64,000 bases of DNA from CAIUSP01 sp040375675 (GCA_040375675.1 JBEIRY010000001.1:1-64000), one strand, 5' to 3'; positions 9,473 to 18,768 are shown, counted from the stretch's first letter. Numbers and translations are program-made. The notes: generated by a model from the letters alone, not told the origin.

Positions 9473-10798
9473 TCAGGCGGTCCGCTCGCCGAGCGCGCCA
9501 GCCGGATCTCCGGAGGAGACATCGACGCCCACCGGAGGAACTTCGCCGGTGACGATCTCGGGCGGCAGGCCCTTCTCGATGGTCTCCTTGGTGATGATGC
9601 AGCGGGTCACATCGGCGCGAGAGGGCAGCTCGAACTGAACATCGAGCAAAGTCTCTTCGAGGATCGAGCGCAAGCCCCTGGCGCCAGCGTCGCGTTCGAT
9701 GGCCCTGTCGGCAATCGCAGCGAGTGAGTCAGGCGCAAATACGAGCTCGACATCGTCGTACTTGAAGGAGCTGCGGAACTGATTGATCAGAGCGTTGCGA
9801 GGCTCGGTGAGAATCCTGATCAGGTCCTCGCGCTTGAGCTGGTGGATGGCCGAGACAACGGGGAGCCTTCCGATGAATTCCGGAATCCGGCCGTACTCCA
9901 TCAGATCCTCGGGAAGCACATGCTCGAACACCTCTCCCAGGTCCTCGGCGGCCTGTGAAGCAATCTCGGCGCCGAAGCCGATGCCCTTGTTCCCGACCCG
10001 TTTCTCGACCACCTGATCCAGCTGGGCAAAAGAACCACCGCAGATGAAGAGGATGTTCGAAGTGTCGATCGTGAGGAACTCCTGATGAGGATGCTTGCGG
10101 CCACCTTGCGGAGGGACCGAAGCGGTAGTTCCTTCGATGATCTTCAAGAGGGCCTGCTGAACGCCCTCTCCCGATACATCGCGGGTGAGCGAAGGGTTGT
10201 CGGCCTTGCGGGCGATCTTGTCGATCTCGTCGAGGTAGATGATTCCCCGCTCGGCCTTCTTCACATCGAAGTCCGCGGCCTGAATCAACTTGAGCAGGAT
10301 GTTCTCGACATCCTCTCCGACATAGCCTGCCTCGGTCAGCGCGGTCGCGTCGGCGATCGCAAAGGGAACGTTGATGATCCGCGCAAGTGTCTGCGCGAGC
10401 AAAGTCTTGCCGCAACCGGTGGGACCGAGCAAGAGGATGTTCGACTTCTGGAGCTCGACATCGTTCGACTCGGAGCCGGCCATCTGGACCCGCTTGTAGT
10501 GGTTGTAGACCGCAACCGATAGCGAACGCTTGGCTGTTTCTTGGCCGACCACATACTCGTTCAGGGTCTCGAAGATCTCGGTCGGCTTGGGCAGGCTCTC
10601 CATCTCGAGGCCGGTCGCAGCTGAGCTACTCGAACCGGAGACCTCTTCATCGATGATCTCGTTGCAGAGGTCGATGCACTCATCGCACACGTACACGCCC
10701 GGGCCGGCGATCAGCTTCTTGACCTGACGCTGCGACTTTCCGCAGAAACTGCAAAGCAGCTGCTCATTGGAATCGGTGGGACGTGCCAGCGGACTCAA
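9473..10798 (-). CDS. clpX: ATP-dependent Clp protease ATP-binding subunit ClpX
   Basis: 441 residues. N-terminal C4 zinc finger (CSFCGKS ... CDECIDLC, 16-45), Walker A GPTGCGKT, Walker B IIYLDEIDKIA, and the sensor/arginine finger region in the C-terminal half. It unfolds substrates for ClpP. The only start in frame is a TTG at 10798; GAGGAG sits immediately before it, closer than usual, while the frame stays open upstream without another start. It is separated from clpP by an M23 peptidase gene. Confidence 0.95.
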   Translation of the reverse strand: MSPLARPTDSNEQLLCSFCGKSQRQVKKLIAGPGVYVCDECIDLCNEIIDEEVSGSSSSAATGLEMESLPKPTEIFETLNEYVVGQETAKRSLSVAVYNHYKRVQMAGSESNDVELQKSNILLLGPTGCGKTLLAQTLARIINVPFAIADATALTEAGYVGEDVENILLKLIQAADFDVKKAERGIIYLDEIDKIARKADNPSLTRDVSGEGVQQALLKIIEGTTASVPPQGGRKHPHQEFLTIDTSNILFICGGSFAQLDQVVEKRVGNKGIGFGAEIASQAAEDLGEVFEHVLPEDLMEYGRIPEFIGRLPVVSAIHQLKREDLIRILTEPRNALINQFRSSFKYDDVELVFAPDSLAAIADRAIERDAGARGLRSILEETLLDVQFELPSRADVTRCIITKETIEKGLPPEIVTGEVPPVGVDVSSGDPAGALGERTA

Positions 10799-10919
10799 CT
10801 CCTCGATCGTGATGGTCGGTTTGGAGGGCAGCGGATCTCTGATCTGCCCGTGTGCAGGTGGATTACGCCGCTTCAGGCGTGTTTCCTGCCCGAAAGCCAG
10901 AATGCGAGAGAGCTTGCGT

Positions 10920-11672
10920 TTAGCTGAAGCGATCCCAGCGGGCCAGATCCGGCCAGGGGTCTATCTCCCGGCCGCGATCACGGATCTCGAAGTGCAGGTG
11001 GCAACCGGTGCCGGTCGCGTTGCCGGTGGTCCCCACACGCCCGACTGTCTCGCCGGTGATGACGCGCTCTCCCAAGCCCGGGAAGGCCGGCTTCCTCAGA
11101 TGTGCGTAGAAGTAGGAGCGGCGCTCATGCGCACCGAGTATTCGCAGGTAATTGCCGTAGAGCACGGGGTCATAACCGCGAGAGATCACCTTGCCAGCCC
11201 TCACAGCAGCCAGCGGTGTGCCGCACCTCGTCATCACGTCGTAGCCTTCGTGGAGGCGATCACCAGATCGGGGAGCCCCGAACAGCCCGAGCCACCCCCT
11301 TGCCCAGTGCGGCCCCCTGACCGGAAAGTAATGACCTGCAAAACGGAACTCGCCGAGTCTCCGCCTTGGACCACCTGACACAGAAGCAAAGACCGAGTAC
11401 CGGCCATCAGCGGCTGGTTTGTCAGCGTTGGTCAAACCGTCCCATTCGAACTCGCTGATCTCGTCTGGAGAAAGCGATTCGATCACGATCCGGCGCACCG
11501 ACCGACCGCGATTGCCCTTCGGCACGAAGAGGACCTCGACCCTGGACGGATCGGACACCTTGGCCTCGTCGAGCGAGAACGAAACCCGAACCCCTTCTCC
11601 TCCGTAGAACGCTCGCTTCGGCGCCACAGAAGCGCTCGAGAACTCCCCGACAGGAACAGCCATTGCGGGCAC
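10920..11672 (-). CDS. M23 (LytM-type) metallopeptidase, probably secreted
   Basis: From the first conventional start (GTG at 11672) this is 250 residues. A beta-rich N-terminal half is followed by an M23 domain with zinc ligands H141-x3-D145 and H225-L-H227 (CHLHFEI). Family members cut peptidoglycan cross-bridges. Upstream of the GTG the same frame stays open and encodes a perfect signal-peptide core (LAAALLLALICLFAGTLAVPAMA) that overlaps the clpP stop, but no ATG, GTG or TTG precedes it. The true start is therefore uncertain. An ATA at 11759 preceded by GGAGGAGG is the best-placed candidate. It sits between clpP and clpX. Confidence 0.85.
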   Translation of the reverse strand: MPAMAVPVGEFSSASVAPKRAFYGGEGVRVSFSLDEAKVSDPSRVEVLFVPKGNRGRSVRRIVIESLSPDEISEFEWDGLTNADKPAADGRYSVFASVSGGPRRRLGEFRFAGHYFPVRGPHWARGWLGLFGAPRSGDRLHEGYDVMTRCGTPLAAVRAGKVISRGYDPVLYGNYLRILGAHERRSYFYAHLRKPAFPGLGERVITGETVGRVGTTGNATGTGCHLHFEIRDRGREIDPWPDLARWDRFS

Positions 11673-11722
11673 AGCGAGAGTGCCTGCAAAGAGGCAGATC
11701 AGGGCAAGAAGCAGCGCCGCGG

Positions 11723-12307
11723 CTAGCGGTGCTCGATGACGCGGTCGACCAGGTTGTATTCCTTGGCCTCCTCCGCGGTCATGAAGTAATCGCGCTCGGT
11801 GTCCTCTGTGACCTTTTCGAGCGGCTGACCCGTGTGCTTGGCGATGATCTCGTCCAGACGCTTACGGCTGTCGATGATCTCCTTGGCGTGGATCTCGATA
11901 TCGGTAGCTTGGCCCTGGAATCCGGCAGAGACCTGATGGATCAGGATCTTCGAGTTCGGCAGCGACATCCGCTTACCGGCCGCCCCGCCAGCCAACAGCA
12001 AGGCACCCATGCTCATCGCAATACCTACGCAGATGGTCTGCACGTCAGGCTTGATGAACTGCATCGCGTCGTAAATCGCCAGTCCGGCATAGACCGAGCC
12101 GCCGGGCGAGTTGATGTAGAGGCTGATGTCCTTGTCGGGGTCCTCGGACTCGAGGTGGATCAGCTGAGCGACGATCAGGTTGGCGATGTCCTCCGTGACA
12201 GGCGTACCGAGGAAGACGATCCGCTCGTTCAGCAGGCGTGAGTAGATGTCGAAAGCACGCTCTCCGCGCGAGGTCTGCTCGACAACCATTGGGACCATTG
12301 GAGTCAT
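11723..12307 (-). CDS. clpP: ATP-dependent Clp protease proteolytic subunit
   Basis: 194 residues from the ATG at 12307 (MTPMVPMVVEQTSRGERAFDIY). The catalytic serine is in GIAMSMGALLLAGG and the histidine in SKILIHQ. A longer frame exists upstream but would overlap tig, so I reject it. The start lies 11 bases after the tig stop. A TAGACT hexamer that overlaps the tig stop codon sits 8 bases before the ATG and may be an internal leaderless promoter. It forms the barrel protease with ClpX. Confidence 0.95.
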   Translation of the reverse strand: MTPMVPMVVEQTSRGERAFDIYSRLLNERIVFLGTPVTEDIANLIVAQLIHLESEDPDKDISLYINSPGGSVYAGLAIYDAMQFIKPDVQTICVGIAMSMGALLLAGGAAGKRMSLPNSKILIHQVSAGFQGQATDIEIHAKEIIDSRKRLDEIIAKHTGQPLEKVTEDTERDYFMTAEEAKEYNLVDRVIEHR

Positions 12308-12315
12308 CGCAAGCG

Positions 12316-12321
12316 AGTCTA
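12316..12321 (-). promoter_or_regulatory. Predicted -10 element of clpP
   Basis: TAGACT on the minus strand ends 8 bases before the clpP ATG and includes the TAG stop codon of tig. It fits the TANNNT pattern of this window, which would let clpP be transcribed apart from tig. Confidence 0.4.
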
Positions 12322-13740
12322 GCGAGCGGTCTGGTCGGGACCGTCTGCAGGTCCTTCCCCGGGCGTCCACAGGCCGCCCTTTTCCTCGCGCTCCTTCTCG
12401 GGGGTCCAGATTGCTTCCTTGGCCTCGGCGGCCTCGGGCGCGATCGGCGTGGCCTCAGCAGCAATCATCTCCAGGGCCTTCTTCAAGCGGAGCTCATCTA
12501 CCAGTTCGTCCTCGCGGCCCGCTTCACGAAGCTGCTTCAGAGCGTCTTCAGGTTCGGGGTGGCCGTGATCTTCGTGACCGGGCGGGATCGCCAGCGCCTC
12601 CAGCATCTCGGCCTCGCCGATCTCGATCTTCTCGGCCTCAGCGATCGCCTCGAGTACTGCCTCGCGCTTCAGCGCCTGCTCGGCATCGGGACGAATCTCG
12701 GCCACCATCGCCTCGGTCGTCTTGCCCTGCATTTCGGCATAGCGCTCGCCGCTGATCCCCTGCTGGGCAAGAGCGCGCTCCAGCCTCCTCCACATCTCGA
12801 GCGCCCTGCCGTCGATAACCGCATCGGGGAGCTCGACCGTGGATGTCGCTACCGCGGCGTCCAACGCCGCCGCCCTGAAAGCCTCTTCGGACTGGCCCTC
12901 GAGGACCTCCTTCATCTGTGAGGCGATCTCCTCGCGCAGCTCGGCGAGGGTCTCGAACTCCGATGCCTCGGCGGCGAAGTCATCGTCGAGTTCCGGCAGG
13001 ACCTTCTCGCGGATCTCCTTCAGCTTGATGGTGAAGGTCGCGTGCTTGCCCTGGATCTCCTCGGCCGGATAGTCATCGGGAAAATCGACCTCCGCAACTA
13101 CCTCCTCACCAGGCTCGGCACCGACAAGCGGCTTCTCGAAGTCAGGCAGGACCTGCCCGCCACCCAATTCGAGCAAGAAGTCGCTTGCTGTACCTCCCTC
13201 GAAGACCTCGTCATCGATCTTGCCTTCGTAGTCGAGCAACACCGCATCGCCCTGAGCAGCCTTACGGCCCTCGACCGGCTCGAGCTTGGCAAAGGCCTGC
13301 CTCAGGCGCTCGAGCTCTCCCTCGACAGCATCGACTGGAACATCGGCCTCGGCGCGAGGCGCCTCTACGCCCTTCCACTTGCCGAGCTTTGCGTCGGGGC
13401 GGATCGAGACCTCGAAGGCGAATGAGAGAGGCTCCCCCTCCTCGGGCATCTTCTCCAAGCTGATAGAGGGATCACCGACAGGCTTTACCTTCGAGTCGTC
13501 GAGCGCGCTTACGTACCACTCGGCCAGAGAACTCTCGATCGCCTCGTTCAGCACGGCGTCGCGGCCGAGGCGCTGAAGGACCATCTCCGGGGGCACCTTG
13601 CCCTTGCGGAAACCCTCGATCTTCATCTCCTTGCCGAGGCGCTCGGCCGCTGCGTCGATCCGGTTCTGGATCTCTTCCGCAGGCACTTCTGCCTCGATCT
13701 TGCGGCGTGATTCCGGTAGCTCGGTTACGGTCGTCTTCAT
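12319..13740 (-). CDS. tig: Trigger factor
   Basis: 473 residues from the ATG at 13740 (MKTTVTELPESRRKIEAEV). The N-terminal ribosome-docking domain has the signature GFRKGKVPPE (about 44-53). The FKBP-type PPIase domain follows (about 155-240), then the helical C-terminal arms. The last ~45 residues form an extra acidic tail with two Trp-Thr-Pro motifs (IWTPEKE, LWTPGEG). It chaperones nascent chains. A TAAGGT hexamer lies 10 bases upstream. tig-clpP-clpX is the usual gene order apart from the inserted peptidase. Confidence 0.95.
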   Translation of the reverse strand: MKTTVTELPESRRKIEAEVPAEEIQNRIDAAAERLGKEMKIEGFRKGKVPPEMVLQRLGRDAVLNEAIESSLAEWYVSALDDSKVKPVGDPSISLEKMPEEGEPLSFAFEVSIRPDAKLGKWKGVEAPRAEADVPVDAVEGELERLRQAFAKLEPVEGRKAAQGDAVLLDYEGKIDDEVFEGGTASDFLLELGGGQVLPDFEKPLVGAEPGEEVVAEVDFPDDYPAEEIQGKHATFTIKLKEIREKVLPELDDDFAAEASEFETLAELREEIASQMKEVLEGQSEEAFRAAALDAAVATSTVELPDAVIDGRALEMWRRLERALAQQGISGERYAEMQGKTTEAMVAEIRPDAEQALKREAVLEAIAEAEKIEIGEAEMLEALAIPPGHEDHGHPEPEDALKQLREAGREDELVDELRLKKALEMIAAEATPIAPEAAEAKEAIWTPEKEREEKGGLWTPGEGPADGPDQTAR

Positions 13741-13910
13741 CGCTGCGATGACCTTAGAGAAACCTGACGGCCGACCCCTTCCTGCCCGGGTGAAATTCGC
13801 GTCGCGAATACTCACCGGAGCGCCGGGAAGGGCCTACTCGTTTGCGATCGACCTCGGCGCGACCTTCTTGGCGCTGGGCGCTTACGGAATCCAGCGCGCT
13901 TTCGTGCCGC

Positions 13911-15452
13911 TCAGCGGTCTCCGGAGGCGTAGCCGATGATCGATTTGTCGATCAGCCACTCGACCGGTGCTCGGTCGTCGGTATAGACCTCGCCTCCCGG
14001 CAGCCTCGGTGTGATTCGCACTGCCTCGATCGCTGCCTGGTTACGCAGCTCGTCAGGCAACAGCTCGAGATTTCTCCGCAAGCGCGCCGCAGAAGCGTTG
14101 CCGGCGGTGCCCAGAAGCAGCGTGTTCGACTCGGTGACCGGATCTCGCAGCACGGTCGGGAAGACCTCGGCCATGGTGCGGCCCACGACCCGCTCCAGCT
14201 CGTCGTCGCCGCTCGGGTGCCCGACATTGACGATTACCGAGCCACCGGGGGCGAGACGACTCCTGACCGTCTCGAAGAACTCTCTGGTGGTCAGGTAGAA
14301 GGGAATGTAGGGCTGGCGATACGCATCGACCAGGATCAGATCGAACCCGCCGTCTGAGGCCCTAAGCCAAGGGCGAGCATCGGCGTGATGGACACGCAGG
14401 TTCTGATCGAGTTGGAGGTCGAAGTAGCGCTGGCCCAACTCGGTCAGCTTCGGATCGAGTTCGACACCGTCTACCTGAATGCCGGGGAAGTAGTGCCCGA
14501 ACGCCCTTTCGCTGGTACCGGCGGCATTGCCGAGGATCGCGACCTTCTCTGGGACCTCGTCGCGGGCCGCGAACGGCAGCGTGATCAGGCCGTCCCAGTA
14601 GTTGCCGGTCACGTAAGTCGCCGGGCGCCAGAGCGAATGCTGGGCGACGCCCTCGTTCAACTCGAGCCGGCGATCGCCATCCGGCTCGGCAACCACCCGG
14701 GCGTACTGGAACTCGGTCTCGCCGTCCCACAAGACCCTCTCCCCTGGACCTTCTGCCTTGACATTGCCTGCCGGGATCAGCGCAAGCAGAGCAATCGCCA
14801 CGGGGAGCGCAACCAAGCGCCAGCCCAACCCGAAGGCTGCCACCAGAGCAAGTAGGGCAGCGAATATCAGGAAGGTGAGCCTCGTTCCGAGGAAGGGGAT
14901 GGCCACCAATGCCGCGAGCATGGTGCCGATCAGGGATCCGACGGTCGAAACGGCGTAGAGCCTCCCCGCCACCGAGCCAGTGTGGTCGACATCGGGGACC
15001 GCGAGTCTGACCGCATACGGCGAACAGGCGCCGAGCAAGATGACCGGCACCGCGATCAACAGCAAGACCCCGATCAACGATCCGACGAACGCACCTGCTG
15101 CGATCTGATCGAGTGCTCCGACCGACACCTCGAACAGAGGCCGTGCAGCAAACGGAACCACTGCCAGTAGCAGGGCTGCCGCGGCGACTATCCAGCAGAG
15201 CCCGCGCAGATGCGGGTGACGGTCGGCGACCTTCCCACCGAACCAGTAACCGATCGAAAGAGAGACCAGCACCACAGCGATCGTGTTGGCCCAGATGATC
15301 GTCGAGGCACCGAAGAACGGTGCGATCAACCTCGCCGCTGCTATCTCGGCGCCGAGGCAACAGAGACCCACCGCGAAGGCGAGCAGGTAGAGGAACCAGA
15401 TACTTGCTCCTTCTGCCTCGATCTCGGGGCGTCGCGGCCTGGCAGCGGTCAA
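13911..15452 (-). CDS. Membrane-fused spermidine synthase-like protein
   Basis: 513 residues. The N-terminal half has about seven hydrophobic helices (residues 18-235) with the segment LGAEIAAARLIAPFFG common to this family. The C-terminal half is a spermidine-synthase/methyltransferase fold with VDGVELDPKLTELGQRYF and FDLILVDAYRQPYIPF (nucleotide-binding Asp/Glu residues). Such fusions are usually annotated as fused MFS/spermidine synthase; true polyamine activity is unproven. It starts with TTG in a TTGA overlap with the ctaG stop, so both are translated together. Confidence 0.85.
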   Translation of the reverse strand: MTAARPRRPEIEAEGASIWFLYLLAFAVGLCCLGAEIAAARLIAPFFGASTIIWANTIAVVLVSLSIGYWFGGKVADRHPHLRGLCWIVAAAALLLAVVPFAARPLFEVSVGALDQIAAGAFVGSLIGVLLLIAVPVILLGACSPYAVRLAVPDVDHTGSVAGRLYAVSTVGSLIGTMLAALVAIPFLGTRLTFLIFAALLALVAAFGLGWRLVALPVAIALLALIPAGNVKAEGPGERVLWDGETEFQYARVVAEPDGDRRLELNEGVAQHSLWRPATYVTGNYWDGLITLPFAARDEVPEKVAILGNAAGTSERAFGHYFPGIQVDGVELDPKLTELGQRYFDLQLDQNLRVHHADARPWLRASDGGFDLILVDAYRQPYIPFYLTTREFFETVRSRLAPGGSVIVNVGHPSGDDELERVVGRTMAEVFPTVLRDPVTESNTLLLGTAGNASAARLRRNLELLPDELRNQAAIEAVRITPRLPGGEVYTDDRAPVEWLIDKSIIGYASGDR

Positions 15453-16345
15453 GACGCATCACCGCGAAGACGATCCTCGAGCCGCTTGGAGGTTCCGGCA
15501 GCGACCGCGCGCTCGGCCCTCTCGGGGTCGAGTTCGACCCCCTCGCGGTCGGCCAGGTCCAGCAGGCGCTGGCGCTCGGTGTCTTGTCTCGCCCACTCGA
15601 GAAAGAGCCAGGCGAGAACGAACAGTGTGATCAGACCCTGCTCGGTCAGCATGATCGTGCCGGCGGTCCCCTGGTCTGCCAGAGGATTTATGCCCCAGAA
15701 CTCCCGGCCGCTTGCGTAGTCGGGATAGAAGTCGGTGTCGGCCCAGAGGAAGACGTTCCCGAGCACCGTCCCCACCAACCGGACCGCGATTAGGTATCCG
15801 ATCTTGGCCGGCAGGGTGAACCAGGTCGGCTTCGGAAGGGGGCCGAACAGCGGCATCCACATCAGCACCCCGAACCCGATGAAGCAGAGGTGCTCGAGAG
15901 CGTGAAGAGGGGGACTGGTGAGCGCGCCTTGGTAGAGCACGGGCAGGTGCCAGACGTAGAGGTTGATCGCCCACAGCGGCAAGGCGACCAGCGGGTGTGC
16001 AAGCACCCGCAGGCGCGAGAAGAACTCGATCGAAAGCACCGGCTGCAAGAGCGGGCCGGTCAACCCCAAAACCAGCAGGAGCGCACCTATGTCGCCGATG
16101 ATCAGGTGCTGGATCATGTGAGCCAGCAGAAGTTCCTCGCCGATATGCGCAACCGGCGCCACATAGGCAGCGACGATCAATACGAGTCCGGCAGCAAAAC
16201 AGATCAACCGCCAGGTCGGAACCGGGGTGCCGCGAGCCGCCAGCGTCGCGGCACGACGCAGGTACATGAAGGCCAGCACGACCACACCGGTGACCTGGAG
16301 CGGCGCGAGGATCGGTCCGCCTACGTGGGCTAGAGGGAATTCCAT
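15449..16345 (-). CDS. ctaG: Caa3-type CtaG, copper-delivery/assembly factor for cytochrome c oxidase
   Basis: 298 residues from the ATG at 16345 (MEFPLAHVGGP); longer upstream reading is low-complexity and lacks hydrophobic signature. About seven membrane helices with the family motif AHMIQHLIIGDIGALLLVLGLTGP (split over two helices) and conserved YVWHLP and ALEHLCFIGFG. In Bacillus this protein is needed to build active caa3 oxidase, probably by supplying copper. Here it lies 16 kb from the oxidase genes, co-transcribed with the spermidine-synthase-like gene. Confidence 0.9.
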   Translation of the reverse strand: MEFPLAHVGGPILAPLQVTGVVVLAFMYLRRAATLAARGTPVPTWRLICFAAGLVLIVAAYVAPVAHIGEELLLAHMIQHLIIGDIGALLLVLGLTGPLLQPVLSIEFFSRLRVLAHPLVALPLWAINLYVWHLPVLYQGALTSPPLHALEHLCFIGFGVLMWMPLFGPLPKPTWFTLPAKIGYLIAVRLVGTVLGNVFLWADTDFYPDYASGREFWGINPLADQGTAGTIMLTEQGLITLFVLAWLFLEWARQDTERQRLLDLADREGVELDPERAERAVAAGTSKRLEDRLRGDAS

Positions 16346-16464
16346 CGGGTTCGCCCTTGAGCGTAGCGTGAGGCTCGCGCTGGCTACCCGGGAACAACTC
16401 TGTAACCAACTCCCTCTCGACTGACCGTAGGATTGTTCGGCGAAGTGGGAGAGCGAGTGAACAG

Positions 16465-17493
16465 ATGAGAGCGCGGCGAGTCGGGATAAACGGCTTCGGT
16501 CGGATCGGGCGGCTCGCCTTGAGGGCTGCATGGGACTGGCCGCAATTCGAGTTCGTGCATGTGAACGAAGTGGCCGGGACTGTCGAGAGCGCGGCTCACT
16601 TGCTCGAATTCGATTCGGTTCACGGCCAGTGGGCTCGCGATATCGAGGTCGAAGCAGCCGGATTCGCTGTGGGAGGCGAAAGCATCAGCTTCACGCAGCA
16701 CGATGAACCCGGACTACCACCGTGGGATGAACTCGGAGTAGACCTAGTGATCGAGGCGACCGGGCAATTCAGAACCGAGGAAAGCCTTCAGGCCTACTTC
16801 GAAAACGGCGTCGAGAAGGTGGCCGTTGCGGCGCCTATGCGTGGGGAACGGACTCATTCGATCGACATCGTCGTCGGAGTCAACGACGACGCCTACCAAC
16901 CTGAATTGCACCGCATAGCGACTGCGGCATCGTGCACGACCAACTGTCTTGCGCCGGTCGTCGAGGTACTCAACGCAGGCATCGGCATCGAGCGCGGCTC
17001 CATCACCACCTTGCACGACATGACCAACACCCAGGTCCCTGTGGACCATGCCCACAAGGACCTCCGAAGAGCGAGGGCCGCCGGTGTCTCGCTGATCCCG
17101 ACCAGCACCGGCTCCGCCACCGCGATAGGAGTGATCTTCCCTGACCTCGAGGGTAAACTCGACGGGCTCGCGGTCCGGGTGCCGCTGCTGAATGCATCGC
17201 TCACAGACTGCGTATTCGAGGTGGGCCGTCCAACGACCGTCGAAGAGGTGAACCAACTCCTCTGCGATGCAGCCAACGGACGGCTCGAGGGAATCCTCGG
17301 CTACGAGGAGCGCCCACTCGTGTCCGTGGATTACCGGACCGACCCCCGTTCCGGCGTGGTCGATGCACTCTCGACCAGGGTCACCGACCAGACGCAGGTG
17401 AAGGTCCTTGCCTGGTACGACAATGAGTGGGGCTACGCGAATCGACTCGTCGAGCTCGTCCGTTCCGTCGCAAGCTCGATCGAAAGTGACTAG
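16465..17493 (+). CDS. ArsJ-associated glyceraldehyde-3-phosphate dehydrogenase
   Basis: 342 residues. NAD-binding start INGFGRIGRLALR (8-20), catalytic Cys157 in AASCTTNCLAP, and LLNASLTDCVFEV plus WYDNEWGYANR near the end. The segment HDMTNTQVPVDHAHKDLRR and the tight link to arsJ (3 bases) mark it as the arsenic-linked subtype. In the described pathway this enzyme makes 1-arseno-3-phosphoglycerate from glyceraldehyde-3-phosphate and arsenate, which ArsJ then exports. A TAGGAT hexamer about 31 bases upstream and a GGGAGAG ribosome site suggest a leadered transcript, divergent from ctaG. No arsR is adjacent. Confidence 0.9.
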   Translation: MRARRVGINGFGRIGRLALRAAWDWPQFEFVHVNEVAGTVESAAHLLEFDSVHGQWARDIEVEAAGFAVGGESISFTQHDEPGLPPWDELGVDLVIEATGQFRTEESLQAYFENGVEKVAVAAPMRGERTHSIDIVVGVNDDAYQPELHRIATAASCTTNCLAPVVEVLNAGIGIERGSITTLHDMTNTQVPVDHAHKDLRRARAAGVSLIPTSTGSATAIGVIFPDLEGKLDGLAVRVPLLNASLTDCVFEVGRPTTVEEVNQLLCDAANGRLEGILGYEERPLVSVDYRTDPRSGVVDALSTRVTDQTQVKVLAWYDNEWGYANRLVELVRSVASSIESD

Positions 17494-17496
17494 AGA

Positions 17497-18753
17497 GTGA
17501 AATCCAAGGCCGCCGCGATAGACCTGCGCAACTACGCGTTGGTCACCGGCGCCTACTGGACCGACACGCTTGCCGACGGCGCGAGTCGGATCCTCGTCCT
17601 CTTCTTCTTCTACCAGCTGGGCTACACCCCGTTCGAGCTCGCGACCGTCTTCGCCTTCTACGAGGTGTTCGGCATCATCACGAACCTCGTTGGAGGGTGG
17701 CTCGCGGCGAGATTCGGACTCCGCGCCACCCTCTTCTCGGGTCTGATGGTCCAGATTCTCGCTCTCGGACTACTCGGTCTGGCACCCGAGGCGTGGCTGG
17801 TCGTCCCCTATGTGATGGCAGCGCAGGCTCTCTCGGGCATCGCAAAGGACCTGACCAAGATGAGCTCGAAGAGCGCGGTCAAGCTCGTGGTGCCGGAAGA
17901 TCAGGATGGTGCCCTCTACAAGTGGGTCGCGATCCTGACCGGCTCAAAGAACGCCCTGAAAGGGGTCGGCTTCTTCCTCGGCGGGGTTCTGCTCACGCTG
18001 GTCGGCTTCCAGACGGCGATGATCTGCCTGATGGCGATGGTGGGAGTCGCACTCGTCTCGGTGGCGCTGCTGATGCAAGGTGACCTCGGACGACCCGACG
18101 CGAAGGCGAAGTTCAAGCACATGTTCTCCAACGAACGAGCGGTGAACATGCTGGCCGCGGCCCGGATCTTCCTCTTTGCCTCGCGCGACGTCTGGTTCGT
18201 GGTCGGGCTGCCGGTCTTTTTGAGGACGGTTCTCGGCTGGTCGTTCTGGGAGGTCGGAGGCTTCCTCGCGATATGGGTGATCGGCTACGGGATCGTCCAG
18301 GCCTTCGCCCCGAGATTCGTCAAGCGGCGAGCGGATACAGGCGATTCAGAGCCAGACGGTCGAACCGCCACCTGGCTGGCCTTTCTCCTTGCGGCCTTTC
18401 CAGCCGGGATCGCGATCTCCCTCTCGGCAGATTTCGATGAGACGCTGACGATCGTGATCGGGCTGTTCGCTTTCGGAATCGTCTTTGCGATGAACTCGGC
18501 CGTCCATTCCTACCTGATCCTCGCCTACGCGCACGGGGACAAGGTCGCGATGAACGTCGGCTTCTATTACATGGCCAACGCTGGAGGCAGGCTGGTCGGG
18601 ACGATCCTCTCCGGAGCGCTCTACCAGTGGCAGGGACTCACCGCATGCCTTTGGGCATCGGTCGCGTTCGTCCTGGCAGCGGGGCTGATCTCGCTGCTTC
18701 TGCCACGGCATCCGACCGTGGCAGGCAAGCGGCTCTCCGCGACACCGGCCTGA
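17497..18753 (+). CDS. arsJ: ArsJ, organoarsenical efflux MFS transporter
   Basis: 418 residues, about twelve hydrophobic helices. The N-terminus LRNYALVTGAYWTDTLADGASR and the following FYEVFGIITNLVGGWLAARFG match the ArsJ subgroup of the major facilitator family. It exports 1-arseno-3-phosphoglycerate made by the GAPDH just upstream. It starts with GTG three bases after that stop. A tRNA-His gene on the opposite strand begins 16 bases beyond its end. Confidence 0.92.
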   Translation: MKSKAAAIDLRNYALVTGAYWTDTLADGASRILVLFFFYQLGYTPFELATVFAFYEVFGIITNLVGGWLAARFGLRATLFSGLMVQILALGLLGLAPEAWLVVPYVMAAQALSGIAKDLTKMSSKSAVKLVVPEDQDGALYKWVAILTGSKNALKGVGFFLGGVLLTLVGFQTAMICLMAMVGVALVSVALLMQGDLGRPDAKAKFKHMFSNERAVNMLAAARIFLFASRDVWFVVGLPVFLRTVLGWSFWEVGGFLAIWVIGYGIVQAFAPRFVKRRADTGDSEPDGRTATWLAFLLAAFPAGIAISLSADFDETLTIVIGLFAFGIVFAMNSAVHSYLILAYAHGDKVAMNVGFYYMANAGGRLVGTILSGALYQWQGLTACLWASVAFVLAAGLISLLLPRHPTVAGKRLSATPA

Positions 18754-18768
18754 AGCGACGGGCTGAAA

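Noticed and set aside
13741..13910. Possible gene between the spermidine-synthase-like gene and tig
   Set aside because: Only 170 bases; plus-strand frame there is the antisense extension of tig with no start signal or domain. Probably promoter DNA of tig.
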